Assembly (NCBI GenBank): GCA_021404525.1
Contig: JAAWWE010000004.1
Coordinates: forward strand, 62,001 to 126,000
Source of the DNA: Rhodobiaceae bacterium
Lineage (GTDB): Bacteria; Pseudomonadota; Alphaproteobacteria; Parvibaculales; Parvibaculaceae
Reading direction: 5' to 3'
Length of the DNA stretch: 64,000 bases
Each line of letters starts with the position of its first letter. Within the stretch, counting starts at the first letter, position 1. The notes under the pieces are model-generated. The model made no database searches. It saw only the letters and a list, made by a program, of their open reading frames with translations, and had not been told where the DNA came from. The position numbers were made by a program, and so were the translations under genes. Shown piece after piece: positions 1 to 8,582 of the stretch.

Positions 1-1
1 T

Positions 2-154
2 GTTGCCTGGCAAGCGTCTGTTGATCACTGGAGCCCGGATGTCGAGAATATTGAAGTCGACACCACGCATTTCGGGTTTGGGTTTTCCGAACAGGTTCTA
101 ACGTTGATCGCAGAGATATTGGGTGGTCATCGGCCACGTCCCTCAAACCCATAA
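2..154 (+). CDS. C-terminal end of an alpha/beta-hydrolase-like protein (5' truncated by window edge)
   Basis: An open frame without a stop runs from the first bases of the window to a TAA at 152-154, giving 50 residues of a gene that begins upstream. The end reads ...VDTTHFGFGFSEQVLTLIAEIL, where a His near the C-terminus followed by an amphipathic helix resembles the catalytic His and last helix of alpha/beta hydrolases. The stop lies 12 bp inside the 3' end of the convergent exporter gene, a normal tail-to-tail overlap. Family assignment rests on this short tail only. Confidence 0.5.
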   Translation, partial: VAWQASVDHWSPDVENIEVDTTHFGFGFSEQVLTLIAEILGGHRPRPSNP

Positions 155-907
155 GGTGACACCGCGTGCGATGCAGATGGCGCCGAGGGTCAAGATGATC
201 CACTGGCTCCATTTGCGGAAGTTGGTGTCAGAGATTTTGTCCAGGACTTTGGTGCCTAATGTCGTTCCCAGCATGGCGCAAGGAATGACCATCACATAGA
301 GCCACCAGGGAAGCGTTGCCAGATCTCCATCTGCATCGATCGCGACCTGCCGCACCAACACACCAAAATAGACCAGTTTCAAAAGGTGGCTGAGCGTCTG
401 TGTAATGGCTTTGGTAGCCACAATCTGATGACGGGTGAGGTCTGATTTCACAAAAAAGGCATCGAGAAGGGGGCCAGCGACACCCGCAACCAGATTAATC
501 AGTGTAATGATGAAGCCACAAATGACGGGCATTCCTGGTTTGGTGATATCGAGGGCGAAGCGGGCTGGGAGTGCTGCTGCAGCAAAGGGCACGGTGCCAA
601 CGCAGATAAAAACGAGCGCTTTGTCAGGCACGAAGGAGATGGCGCCTAATGCGCCGAGCGACGCGATGGCGCCGACAATATAAAAGCTGAAAACCGACCA
701 GACGATGTGATCGCGGGTAAGAAACGCGCGGTACCCATTGGAGACCGCTTGGGTGGTCCCATGCAGCATCATTGCGGAGCCCACCGGCAGGACAACCAAA
801 AACATCCCCATCAACACAATGCCGCCGGCCATGCCAAAAATGCCGGACAGGGTGGCCGTGGCAACGACCGCAAGGGCAATTAGGGCTGTAAGTCCGACAC
901 TGACCAT
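143..907 (-). CDS. TauE/SafE family membrane exporter
   Basis: A 254-residue polytopic membrane protein with about eight hydrophobic segments and the TauE/SafE-type N-terminus (GIFGMAGGIVLMG near residue 20). Members are thought to move sulfite, sulfonates or other organic anions across the inner membrane; the substrate here is unknown. The frame stays open further upstream, but the ATG at 907 is preceded by AAGGAAA at good spacing, and the upstream extension is cysteine- and basic-rich and lacks membrane character, so I chose the short form. It diverges from a LysR gene across 117 bp, the classic arrangement for a LysR-controlled transporter. Confidence 0.85.
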   Translation of the reverse strand: MVSVGLTALIALAVVATATLSGIFGMAGGIVLMGMFLVVLPVGSAMMLHGTTQAVSNGYRAFLTRDHIVWSVFSFYIVGAIASLGALGAISFVPDKALVFICVGTVPFAAAALPARFALDITKPGMPVICGFIITLINLVAGVAGPLLDAFFVKSDLTRHQIVATKAITQTLSHLLKLVYFGVLVRQVAIDADGDLATLPWWLYVMVIPCAMLGTTLGTKVLDKISDTNFRKWSQWIILTLGAICIARGVTLWV

Positions 908-1024
908 GATGTTTCCTTGTGAGATTTCTGGATCGAAGAATTTTTCGCAACCTCTATATCGCCCGTTTTTGTGCGTATTCAAAACGACTTTTCCGCACTC
1001 CTTTTGTGAGCTAAACTCACATAC

Positions 1025-1948
1025 ATGTCTGAGATGGATCTCCAGGGTTTTCCGCCGCTCACTGCTCTTCGCAGCTTCGAAACCGCGGCCCGTCATGGGT
1101 CGTTTTCCCGCGCCGCAGACGAATTGTGTGTGACCCATGGCGCGGTGAGCCGCCAAGTGAAGACATTGGAGGACTGGGCAGGGGTGGCACTGTTTGATCG
1201 TGTGGGCAGGCGGGTTGTGCTTACAAGTGCCGGCCGTCGGTTTGCCGACAAGGTGAGCGCGGCCTTTGGGGACATTGCCTCGGCCGCCCGAATGTTGCGC
1301 GCTGAGCATTCTGAAGCACGTGTTCTGACCCTTAACGTGCTGCCCACATTTGCGATGAGGTGGTTGCTGCCGCGTCTGTCAAAGTTTCAGTTTGCCCATC
1401 CGCAGATTGAGTTGCGGCTTGTTACATCTGACGATCCGCTCGACCGGGTCGGGCCTGGTCAATTCGATATTGCCGTGCGCCGGAAAAATGCGCTCCCGGC
1501 ACAAGAATTTCAAACCGGAACCATTTTTACAGAAGACGAACTGCCGGTGTGCAGTCCAGGCTTTGCGACGAAGCACCCGATCAGCCGTCCAGCTGACCTG
1601 CAGTCTCTGCCGCTTCTGGTTGCTGACACCCGGTCTGGGTCCTGGGATCGGTGGTTTGCCGCGGCGGGTGAAACTGGTGTGGGGAACAAGGCAGCGCTTC
1701 AGCGTTTTGATCACTTCTATCTGGCGCTGCAGGCTGCCATTGATGGCCTTGGATTTGCGCTTGGCCCCTTGCCTCTTATTGAGGAGGACCTGGCGCAAGG
1801 CCGATTGGTTGCCCCCTTGTCGGGCCCAAAACTATCCGCCGTCCCTTATTGCTGGGCGGTGCGCGCGAAAGAGGCGGAAGATCCGACTGTCGTCCAATTT
1901 CTCACATGGCTGGAAGAAGAGGCACTGGAGTTTCGGCGTTCGCGATAG
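1025..1948 (+). CDS. LysR-family transcriptional regulator (GcvA-like)
   Basis: A 307-residue protein of typical LysR length. The N-terminal winged helix-turn-helix (residues ~8-65, with FETAARHGSFSRAADEL and THGAVSRQVKTLE) is of the GcvA/AmpR type, followed by a substrate-binding domain with two alpha/beta lobes. It starts 117 bp from the divergent TauE/SafE gene, so that exporter is the likeliest target and an anion or amino-acid-derived ligand the likeliest effector; this is inferred from arrangement only. The ATG at 1025 gives the expected N-terminus. Confidence 0.88.
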   Translation: MSEMDLQGFPPLTALRSFETAARHGSFSRAADELCVTHGAVSRQVKTLEDWAGVALFDRVGRRVVLTSAGRRFADKVSAAFGDIASAARMLRAEHSEARVLTLNVLPTFAMRWLLPRLSKFQFAHPQIELRLVTSDDPLDRVGPGQFDIAVRRKNALPAQEFQTGTIFTEDELPVCSPGFATKHPISRPADLQSLPLLVADTRSGSWDRWFAAAGETGVGNKAALQRFDHFYLALQAAIDGLGFALGPLPLIEEDLAQGRLVAPLSGPKLSAVPYCWAVRAKEAEDPTVVQFLTWLEEEALEFRRSR

Positions 1949-1958
1949 GTTGTCGGCC

Positions 1959-3140
1959 TTAATCGCGTAAGCGATTGAAAATATCTTTTGCTACCCCGCG
2001 CGCGGACCGGCGCAGTTTTTCCAGACTGGAAAACAGGCGAAAGCGTAGAGAGCCAGCATTTGGCTTGGCATCTATCAAGATATCCCCGACCTCAATCCGG
2101 TCGTTCCAGAATGAGGTAATGAGGTGGCCGGATACGGCGGAAGAATCCAGCCTACCGATCCAATCGTCTTCCAGCACACTGCGGATCATTTCTTCTTCCA
2201 GCAAAAGCCCGACACTCTGTCCCCGGTACGCGTCATCATAGGCGCATTTGATGGTGAAGCCTGTGTCGCCGGCAATCATAGTCAGATTGATTGCAACGGG
2301 CTTTCCATCGAGGCGCAGGACATCAGCGCGTGTGGCGTTTGTGGCGCCGCAGTCGCCAAAGGCTTCTTTTGCGAACGCACGCGTTCTATCGGAACAATCG
2401 AGCGCGGTCCCTCTTTTTCCCTTCCAGCCGGATGCTTCAATCCTGAGGAAATGGTCTATGGCATCGTCAAGTTCCGGGCCGCTCTCATGCGCTGTCCAGG
2501 TCACCTCTCCCAAAGCGTCGAGACGCTTACGGTTGCGTCGTAGGTCCTTTCGGCGCTTCTTGGAGACGTGCTCTTTCATATGGTCTTCAAAGGAGCCGCG
2601 GCTTGTCAGAATTGCGCGATCAAAGGGGTCATATACCTTTGAAGGCAGGCCCCGGTCCGACATCTCGGCTTTTAGTTTCCTGTTGACTACACCCTCAAGG
2701 TTTATGTTGGGCAAGAGCCAAAGACTGCTACCCGTCTCTCCCGCGGCCATCGTGTTGAGTAGCGCGCTCACCGCTTCCTCGGCCCATCGTTTGTCGATGA
2801 GCGGGATTGATGTTGTGGTGTAATCTGTGGTCCAGGCCTGGTTCAGCGACTTAAGCCCTGCCCAATGCCGCCGGTTGCTCACGAAGGGTAGGAGGGCGAT
2901 GAGCTTTGCATCTCGCCAAATGGTGATTGCTTTAAGAGGGCGTTCTTCAATGTGATTGAGCAGTGCTTCGCTATAGTGCCGACAATAGTAGGCGTTTTCC
3001 TCTAATGCGTGCTCGGTCAGTTCCTCCCATTCAGGCCCAAGTGCTCTTAGACCTGCAGCGTCGAGGATGCGTGTGGTGGTGACGTTCTCCTCCGACGTTG
3101 CGGCTTGAGAGAATGTTTGTGGTGTCAAAGCCATATTCAT
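1959..3140 (-). CDS. CelD/BcsL-type GNAT acyltransferase (FemAB-like fold)
   Basis: A 393-residue soluble protein resembling the GNAT/FemAB-like acetyltransferases often annotated as involved in cellulose or exopolysaccharide biosynthesis. The central part has the basic segment KKRRKDLRRNRKRLD followed by the acyltransferase core with the pattern of the CelD family. Its start overlaps the flippase stop by 4 bp (ATGA), so the two are translationally coupled and probably act together, plausibly by acylating or extending a surface polysaccharide or lipid-linked sugar. The acceptor is not predictable from sequence. It ends 10 bp from the convergent LysR gene. Confidence 0.75.
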   Translation of the reverse strand: MNMALTPQTFSQAATSEENVTTTRILDAAGLRALGPEWEELTEHALEENAYYCRHYSEALLNHIEERPLKAITIWRDAKLIALLPFVSNRRHWAGLKSLNQAWTTDYTTTSIPLIDKRWAEEAVSALLNTMAAGETGSSLWLLPNINLEGVVNRKLKAEMSDRGLPSKVYDPFDRAILTSRGSFEDHMKEHVSKKRRKDLRRNRKRLDALGEVTWTAHESGPELDDAIDHFLRIEASGWKGKRGTALDCSDRTRAFAKEAFGDCGATNATRADVLRLDGKPVAINLTMIAGDTGFTIKCAYDDAYRGQSVGLLLEEEMIRSVLEDDWIGRLDSSAVSGHLITSFWNDRIEVGDILIDAKPNAGSLRFRLFSSLEKLRRSARGVAKDIFNRLRD

Positions 3141-4543
3141 GAAGTGCCCTCAAGGACAGGTTTGTGGCTGGGCATCCAGAATGCGATGTCGAGGCCCAGC
3201 CTCCGTTTCACCAGATAGGTTAGGACAAGGCTACGCGCGGCAACGGATGCGGCTGTTGCGATCGCGGCACCGGCAATACCGAATGCTGGAATGAGCGTGA
3301 AGTTGAGAACAATGTTGAGAAGGAGTGCGGCAACGCAGGTTGCGGCACAGGCACGTTCTTCTCCCAACATATTCAGCAAATCCTCGCCAGGGCCCGCATA
3401 GGCCTGGGCAATGAGGCCAGCCATTAAGATCGCGAGAACCGGCATTGCGCCGTCAAATCCCTCACCAAACAGATCAAGCAGGAAGGGTGCCGCAAGATAG
3501 ATTACAAGGGCAGCGCCGGTAGATGCGATCAGTGTCAGGCGAGTCGTGGTTCGCACCAACTGGCTGAGGGCGTGCGCATCACCTAAAGCGTTCAACGCAG
3601 TGAAGCGCTGGGCTGTTGCGGCAGTCGCGGCATATTGGACGAAGGCGACGAGCTGCAGAATGCGCGATGCGGCAAAGTAAATCGCGATGGTTGCCGGTTC
3701 GACAAAGAGGCTCAGCACCAGGATATCCGCATTTGAGAAAAGGATGAGCGTGCCGTCCACAAAGACCAGTGGCATGGAGGTTTTGAACCACTCGCCCAGG
3801 CGCTGCTTGCGAGGTCCTGCGGAGACAATCTTGCGCAACCGAACCCAGACGAAGACTGTTTGGACCAAAAGGCTGACAAGTGTCGCGATGAGCACGACGG
3901 CAATCGCCATACTGGCGGAGACCGGCATTCCCAGAAGATAGGCACCTAGAACGCCGGTGCCGATCAGTCCGTGGCGAATGACAAAAGGCGGTGTAATCGC
4001 AATGATTGTCCAGTTAAACGCGCGGGCAATGTTCTCTACATAGTCCTGAAGTGCAAAAAGCGGGAATACAATGAGGGCGATTGCGAATGGCAGGACATAG
4101 ACCGTTTCGATCAACGGGCTGGCAAACCATAAGAGGGCGCCGCCCAGCGTCGCAATTGTTAAGGCGGCTCCAGCAACAAAGAGCGCTCCTGTTTGCAGGA
4201 AGCCTCTCAGGAGGTCTTGTTCGTCACGGGCTTCGTAGTGCGGTGCAAAGCGGCAGACAGCCTGTGCGAAACCCAATGGGGATAGGTGACCGAGGACGAG
4301 TATCCAGACCCACACCAGGGCAAAGATACCGTAGTCAGTCTGTCCCAGTACGCGGGCAAGCAGAACCTGACTTGCGTAGGCGAGGGCAGCGCCTACGCAG
4401 CGAATGATCAACACCTTCAAAGCGGCAAAAGCCGACTGTTGTGACTCTTCGTCTGTGCCAATGCGTGCGCGAATAGCGGCGCGCAGCCAAGCAATGCTCA
4501 GCGGCCGTCCAGGCACTTCGTTGGTCTCAACCGCTTCGCTCAT
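3137..4543 (-). CDS. Wzx/MATE-like polysaccharide flippase
   Basis: A 468-residue integral membrane protein with roughly twelve to fourteen hydrophobic segments after a ~45-residue cytosolic N-terminus. The opening span pattern (GAALAYASQVLLARVLGQ, then YGIFALVW) is typical of oligosaccharide-lipid flippases of the polysaccharide synthase family, which turn lipid-linked sugars across the inner membrane. It sits between a JmjC-like gene (8 bp upstream) and a CelD-like gene (4 bp overlap), so all three probably form one transcript. No glycosyltransferase or polymerase lies nearby, so the flipped substrate must be made elsewhere. Confidence 0.82.
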   Translation of the reverse strand: MSEAVETNEVPGRPLSIAWLRAAIRARIGTDEESQQSAFAALKVLIIRCVGAALAYASQVLLARVLGQTDYGIFALVWVWILVLGHLSPLGFAQAVCRFAPHYEARDEQDLLRGFLQTGALFVAGAALTIATLGGALLWFASPLIETVYVLPFAIALIVFPLFALQDYVENIARAFNWTIIAITPPFVIRHGLIGTGVLGAYLLGMPVSASMAIAVVLIATLVSLLVQTVFVWVRLRKIVSAGPRKQRLGEWFKTSMPLVFVDGTLILFSNADILVLSLFVEPATIAIYFAASRILQLVAFVQYAATAATAQRFTALNALGDAHALSQLVRTTTRLTLIASTGAALVIYLAAPFLLDLFGEGFDGAMPVLAILMAGLIAQAYAGPGEDLLNMLGEERACAATCVAALLLNIVLNFTLIPAFGIAGAAIATAASVAARSLVLTYLVKRRLGLDIAFWMPSHKPVLEGTS

Positions 4544-4551
4544 TATGCGCT

Positions 4552-5490
4552 TTACTCCGCCGCACCCATGGATAGAGAACTGATGCCTTCTGGCGCATTC
4601 GGGTCTATCCGGTATTGCATAATCCGTTTGAAGGACTGTTTCTTCTGCATGCCTGACTTCCGCCAGAAGGCGGTGAGGGCGACCTTTGCCCAGAAGGCGG
4701 GTCCGCTGATTGCGCGTGACCGGGGCGTCCAGCCAAGCTCACTGCGCAACACGCCGTTTCCATAATTCATAGCGTAGGAACGGCGGATGGGGGCTGTCCA
4801 GTGCTCCGTCGTGACCGAGACATTCAGGCAGTTTCCGTTGGTAACACGGTGCGGTCCGTTCAAAGCCCAATGCAACATGTCGCCTGCTTTAAGGTCGTAG
4901 ATCTCCGCATGGGCGTCATAGGTTGGATCGTAGCGGATCTCTTCTTCGGTCACGCCGCGAATGACGTTTTCAAGATCTGCCGGCCGGAGGAATGGCTCGT
5001 TTGCCGGGTATATGTGAATCTGTTTCTCGCCACGTACCTGCAGGAGAGACTGGCCTGGTACATCGGCGTGATAGAAAACCTGAGCGCCAGGCGACGAAAT
5101 CAAAATGCCAAGTGACTTTCGATGCGGCTTGAACCCCGGGATAGATGCCTGCAGTTCTTCATACATCTCGTCCAGCAATGCCTCGAAGCGACTGTCATGT
5201 TCTTCAAGCTTCTGCAAATTGATCCAAAGGCGGCCCCGCTTGATGGCTTCAAGCACCTCGTGCCCGGAAAGGCCGCTGCGGTCGCAATAAGCCCAGCTGG
5301 CGGCGTCGTGACCGGAACCTGCCATGGTGTTGATCGGGCTGATCGCCTGCGGCATCCGTTCAATCAGGCTAGCCAGAACATCATCGGAGAAAAGGCTGTT
5401 CTGATGCAGGGAATGGCGCAGCCGGGCTGTCTCTTCTCCCCATGTCTCAGCAACATCGTGGCTCAGGTTTTCGATGATCTTCTGTTTCAT
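4552..5490 (-). CDS. Cupin-like / JmjC-type Fe(II)- and 2-oxoglutarate-dependent oxygenase
   Basis: A 312-residue protein with a JmjC-like double-stranded beta-helix core. The iron-binding HxD is visible in FYHADVPGQSLLQVRG, followed by the KQIHIYP strand and a later His in NGPHRV that would complete the facial triad. Members hydroxylate proteins or small molecules. The first gene of an apparent three-gene envelope cluster, it may modify a protein or precursor of that pathway, but the substrate is unknown. The C-terminal ~80 residues are basic and without recognisable motif. Confidence 0.7.
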   Translation of the reverse strand: MKQKIIENLSHDVAETWGEETARLRHSLHQNSLFSDDVLASLIERMPQAISPINTMAGSGHDAASWAYCDRSGLSGHEVLEAIKRGRLWINLQKLEEHDSRFEALLDEMYEELQASIPGFKPHRKSLGILISSPGAQVFYHADVPGQSLLQVRGEKQIHIYPANEPFLRPADLENVIRGVTEEEIRYDPTYDAHAEIYDLKAGDMLHWALNGPHRVTNGNCLNVSVTTEHWTAPIRRSYAMNYGNGVLRSELGWTPRSRAISGPAFWAKVALTAFWRKSGMQKKQSFKRIMQYRIDPNAPEGISSLSMGAAE

Positions 5491-5780
5491 GACCGCGCAT
5501 CCTTGATCAGCACATTGTCTATCGGCGAAATATCCATGGTTTTCGCAAGTTTTGTGCCGTGTCTTCTTCTTAGAGATTGGAGGTCAAGGCGACGTTAATC
5601 CCGGAATGGATCATGGCGTTCTGATTGCCCGTGCCATTTTGGGTCAGTTGGTTGCCAAAGCTCGTAAATGAAAGGTTTCGCGCGGGCGTCGGTTGGCATG
5701 GGGAATGCAGGATTGGATCAAGGGGAATTTTTGTTCGATGTGACCTGCTCTCTGCGAGCTGGTCCACGGGGAGTATGGGT

Positions 5781-6500
5781 ATGAGTTTTGTTCAAGCGTA
5801 TTCGCGGTGGCGCGGGGTCTCCATTGTGATCCCAAGCGACATTGTTCGCTATGTATACATGGCAACAGCTGCAGTGCTTGTACTGGGCGTGTTACGGGAA
5901 GTTTTTGTCTTTCAGGTGGGAACGGAAACGGTTCTTCAGGACCTCCGGCATTTTGCCCTTGATGCAGAGCGTAATCTGGGTGCCTGGTATTCAAGTGCGC
6001 TAATGGTTCTTATCGCGGCTTGCGCAATGGTGAATTGGCATAAGGACCGCGTGCGGGACGGCCTCATTTCTTACAGCTGGGTTTTTATTTCAGTTGTGTT
6101 CTTTCTTCTATCCATCGACGAAACCGTTGGGTTTCATGAGACCGTCGATGTTCCGCTTCGAAATCATTTTGAACTGACAGGTCTTTTCTATAATCCGTGG
6201 GTGTTTTTCGGGGCCGCCTTTGTTGCGGGATTTGTCGCTTTGCTGGTGCCCTTCCTGTTTGACCTGCCGCGGCATATTGCAACGCTTTTTGTGATATCGG
6301 GTGCAATCTATGTCGGCGGCGCCCTAGGAATGGAACCGATCGATGCCTTCTTCGAATATGGCTATGGAGAAGGCCATCTCTTTCAGGTGATTGCCACGAG
6401 CGTTGAAGAAGGCCTGGAGATGTTGGGTCTCACGCTCTTTCTGCATGCCAATTTCATTTTTATGGCAGAAGCGCGAACAAACGTGCTTGTCAGGCGTTAG
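5781..6500 (+). CDS. Polytopic membrane protein of unknown function
   Basis: About 239 residues with six or so hydrophobic segments. I do not recognise the family. Notable are charged and polar residues within or next to spans: SIDETVGFHETVD near residue 110 and a Glu/Asp-rich stretch (MEPIDAFFEYGYGEGH) near residue 180, which could bind metal or a haem-like cofactor. The frame is open from 5625, but GGGGAG at 5768-5773 sits 7 bp before the ATG at 5781, which I take as the start (the ATG at 5775 is too close). It diverges from the JmjC-like gene and overlaps the sigma-factor gene tail-to-tail by 11 bp. Confidence 0.7.
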   Translation: MSFVQAYSRWRGVSIVIPSDIVRYVYMATAAVLVLGVLREVFVFQVGTETVLQDLRHFALDAERNLGAWYSSALMVLIAACAMVNWHKDRVRDGLISYSWVFISVVFFLLSIDETVGFHETVDVPLRNHFELTGLFYNPWVFFGAAFVAGFVALLVPFLFDLPRHIATLFVISGAIYVGGALGMEPIDAFFEYGYGEGHLFQVIATSVEEGLEMLGLTLFLHANFIFMAEARTNVLVRR

Positions 6501-7392
6501 CGTTCAGGTCCATGGCGGGTCGGGTAAGTTTGTCCGGGTTGCGCATAACATAGATCCAGCGCACAAGGCCTTTTTCATCCGGCACAAGACTGATGACAAT
6601 GTCTGACTTCTCATCTTGTTGCAGTGATGCGATGGCGGGGCGACCATTTGCATAGACCAATTGCGGTTTGACCTTATCCACATTCTTTTGGAGCAAGGTT
6701 GTAAAGACGAGCGCAATATCGTCGGGTCCGACAAGAGGGCGATAGGCAGCGCGGACTTTGCCGCCGCCGTCGGAGAGAGCCAAAGCGTCTGGCGACAAAA
6801 GCGACAGGATTTCCTGCATATTGTGTGTCTGCGCAGCCGCCATGAAACGGGTGAGAAGATCACCCACTTCTGCCACCGAGGCGTCAAAGCGGGGGCTTTC
6901 TTCACTCACCCGCCTTTTCGCCCGCGCCACCAACTGCCTGCAAGCGGCTTCCGTTTTGTTGAGGGTGGCGGCGATGTCAGCATAGTCGCTGTCAAAAGCT
7001 TCTCGAAGAATGAAAGCAGCGCGTTCTTCCGGCGCCAGTCGTTCCATGGCCCAAAGAAGGGCAAGCTGCACATCCTGTGCTTGTGAGAGGGCGTCTTCCG
7101 GTGTGGCTTGTGGGTGTTCTGTTTCCGACAGGATGGGTTCGGGCAACCAGATACCCGCATAGACTTCGCGTTTGTGCCGGGCGCTTTTCAAAGCGTCGAT
7201 AGCAAGTCGTGTGGTGACCGTTGTCAGCCAGGCTGCGGGGACCTTGATCTCAGTTGTGTCAGTGCGCGCCCAGCGTATCCAGGCATTTTGCACAACGTCT
7301 TCGGCGGCCGCCCGCTCCCCCAGCATCCGGTATGCCAGAGAAGTCAGTCGACCGCGTTCCTGTTCAAACGTGGCAGTCGCTGTGTCGTTCAT
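6490..7392 (-). CDS. ECF41-type RNA polymerase sigma factor with SnoaL-like C-terminal domain
   Basis: A 300-residue protein, longer than a plain ECF sigma factor. Region 2 (residues ~5-70, with SLAYRMLGERAAAEDVVQ) and region 4 (~115-165) are followed by a SnoaL-like domain. The ECF41 landmarks are all present: WLPEP in the linker between regions 2 and 4, DGGGK in the C-terminal domain and NPDKL near the end. In this family the extension tunes activity and is thought to take the place of a separate anti-sigma factor. The start overlaps the CMD-like gene by 4 bp, making it the last gene of a three-gene operon, and a matching ECF41-type promoter lies before the first gene. Confidence 0.92.
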   Translation of the reverse strand: MNDTATATFEQERGRLTSLAYRMLGERAAAEDVVQNAWIRWARTDTTEIKVPAAWLTTVTTRLAIDALKSARHKREVYAGIWLPEPILSETEHPQATPEDALSQAQDVQLALLWAMERLAPEERAAFILREAFDSDYADIAATLNKTEAACRQLVARAKRRVSEESPRFDASVAEVGDLLTRFMAAAQTHNMQEILSLLSPDALALSDGGGKVRAAYRPLVGPDDIALVFTTLLQKNVDKVKPQLVYANGRPAIASLQQDEKSDIVISLVPDEKGLVRWIYVMRNPDKLTRPAMDLNANA

Positions 7393-7934
7393 GCAGCCTT
7401 TCTTATCACGGTCTCCATCTGATCTCCGACTTTGATTTTCTGGCAGGCTAACCCGTGCCCCAGTCCCCGCTTGAGAACCGGGTAGGTACGGCAGAAGGCG
7501 GTAGCGAAGGCGAGCGCGATCATGGCGCGCTTGCCGTAGCGATGTTCAATCTCAATGCGATGGGTTTCGCTATCCATGTCGCCGGCGATAACTGCCTCAG
7601 CAAAGCGGAACCCAAGAGTTGCTTCTTCACCCATTGCCTCAAAATCACGGGCGAGTATTGCGCGGAGCAAGCTTGGATCCACACCCTCGGATACGCCCTG
7701 ATCTACCATTAGCTGGACGCAAGGCCCGCAATCGCCCTCCAGAACAGAGGCAAGTGCAGCGCCGAACCATAAGGGCTTGGGGGCATCTTCCCGGTGTTGG
7801 GAAAGAAGAGGAAGCAGGGCCAGCTTCAGACCGGCTGATGTCGACGTGTCGATCACATCATGCATATAGCCAGCGTCATAGTTGGTTTTGCGTTCCATAG
7901 AGCGGGTGCCGAGATGCAGAAGCCAGCGGATCAT
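7389..7934 (-). CDS. Carboxymuconolactone-decarboxylase/AhpD-like protein
   Basis: A 181-residue, mainly helical protein with a CxxC in GDCGPCVQLMVDQG near residue 70, the thiol motif of the AhpD/CMD superfamily. CMD-type genes are the best-known partners of ECF41 sigma factors, which supports the call. The His normally found three residues after the second Cys of AhpD is replaced by Met, so classical alkylhydroperoxide chemistry is doubtful. It starts 3 bp after the membrane-protein stop and overlaps the sigma gene by 4 bp. Role in the cell is unknown; a redox-linked function in the ECF41 response is inferred. Confidence 0.75.
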   Translation of the reverse strand: MIRWLLHLGTRSMERKTNYDAGYMHDVIDTSTSAGLKLALLPLLSQHREDAPKPLWFGAALASVLEGDCGPCVQLMVDQGVSEGVDPSLLRAILARDFEAMGEEATLGFRFAEAVIAGDMDSETHRIEIEHRYGKRAMIALAFATAFCRTYPVLKRGLGHGLACQKIKVGDQMETVIRKAA

Positions 7935-7937
7935 GGG

Positions 7938-8318
7938 TTACTCCTTTGCGGATGAAAGCTGGGTGGCAAAGTAAAGGCCAGCCCATGCGGGGATCTGAAT
8001 GCCAACAAGATTGACAAAGGCGATTTCATCAAGGGGTACGCCTCGAGCTATCCAGATCTGAAGGTGAAAGAGACCGTGGAGGCAGGGCCACACAGCGCCG
8101 GTGATGGCAATCTGCGGTGTGTTGTTTTTCACAGACCAGGCAAAGGCGCCTGCGGCGATGAGATAGATAAGCGCAATGTCGCGGACAAAATGCAGGTTGA
8201 ACGGGCCCATCATGGCGACGCCGGGGGTGGTTTCATACCAGTACATGGGCGCGAACCACATGAGGAGGGCATTCACCCCATAGATAGCAGCGATGACGCC
8301 GAGCGCGATTTTGGCCAT
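7938..8318 (-). CDS. Small four-span membrane protein, first gene of the ECF41 operon
   Basis: A 126-residue protein with about four hydrophobic segments, starting MAKIALGVIAAIYGVNALLM and carrying a conserved-looking FAPMYWYETTPGV loop and HGLFHLQIW. It resembles small DoxX-like or uncharacterised four-helix membrane proteins, but I cannot name a family firmly. AAGGAG lies 8 bp before its ATG. As the gene closest to the ECF41-type promoter and 3 bp from the CMD-like gene, it is probably part of the sigma factor's regulon. Two His residues in the third span could bind a cofactor or metal. Confidence 0.72.
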   Translation of the reverse strand: MAKIALGVIAAIYGVNALLMWFAPMYWYETTPGVAMMGPFNLHFVRDIALIYLIAAGAFAWSVKNNTPQIAITGAVWPCLHGLFHLQIWIARGVPLDEIAFVNLVGIQIPAWAGLYFATQLSSAKE

Positions 8319-8362
8319 TTTGAAGCTCCTTGTTGCAACGGATTTGACCGCCTTGTTCCTAT

Positions 8363-8389
8363 GACGAGGCGGGGAAGGCTCCTGTGACA
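8363..8389 (-). promoter_or_regulatory. ECF41-type promoter of the sigma operon
   Basis: Reading on the minus strand, TGTCACA (8389-8383) is followed after 16 bases by CGTC (8366-8363). These are the -35 and -10 elements reported for ECF41 sigma factors, at a plausible spacing, and they point at the membrane-CMD-sigma operon whose first ATG is 45 bp further on. The pair therefore suggests that the operon is transcribed by its own sigma factor. The consensus is recalled from knowledge of the family and was not searched genome-wide. Confidence 0.72.
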
Positions 8390-8582
8390 GAGCACGCGAT
8401 ATACAGGGAGCTTGAGCGCGTACTTATTCTACGCAAAGGACCAGTTCAGACGCTGTCACCCAACCAATTGGCGGTCCCTTTTTATTTGCAAGCCTCTTGC
8501 ATGGTCTGCCGTGGTGCCTATGTCCAGATGCGTGAGCGTGAACTGCGGACTTTGTGTCCCGCCAGCTGGAGAGAGGGGCCCT

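Noticed and set aside
908..1309. N-terminal extension of the TauE/SafE gene to 388 residues
   Set aside because: The extension overlaps the divergent LysR gene and is not membrane-like; the ATG at 907 has a good ribosome site.
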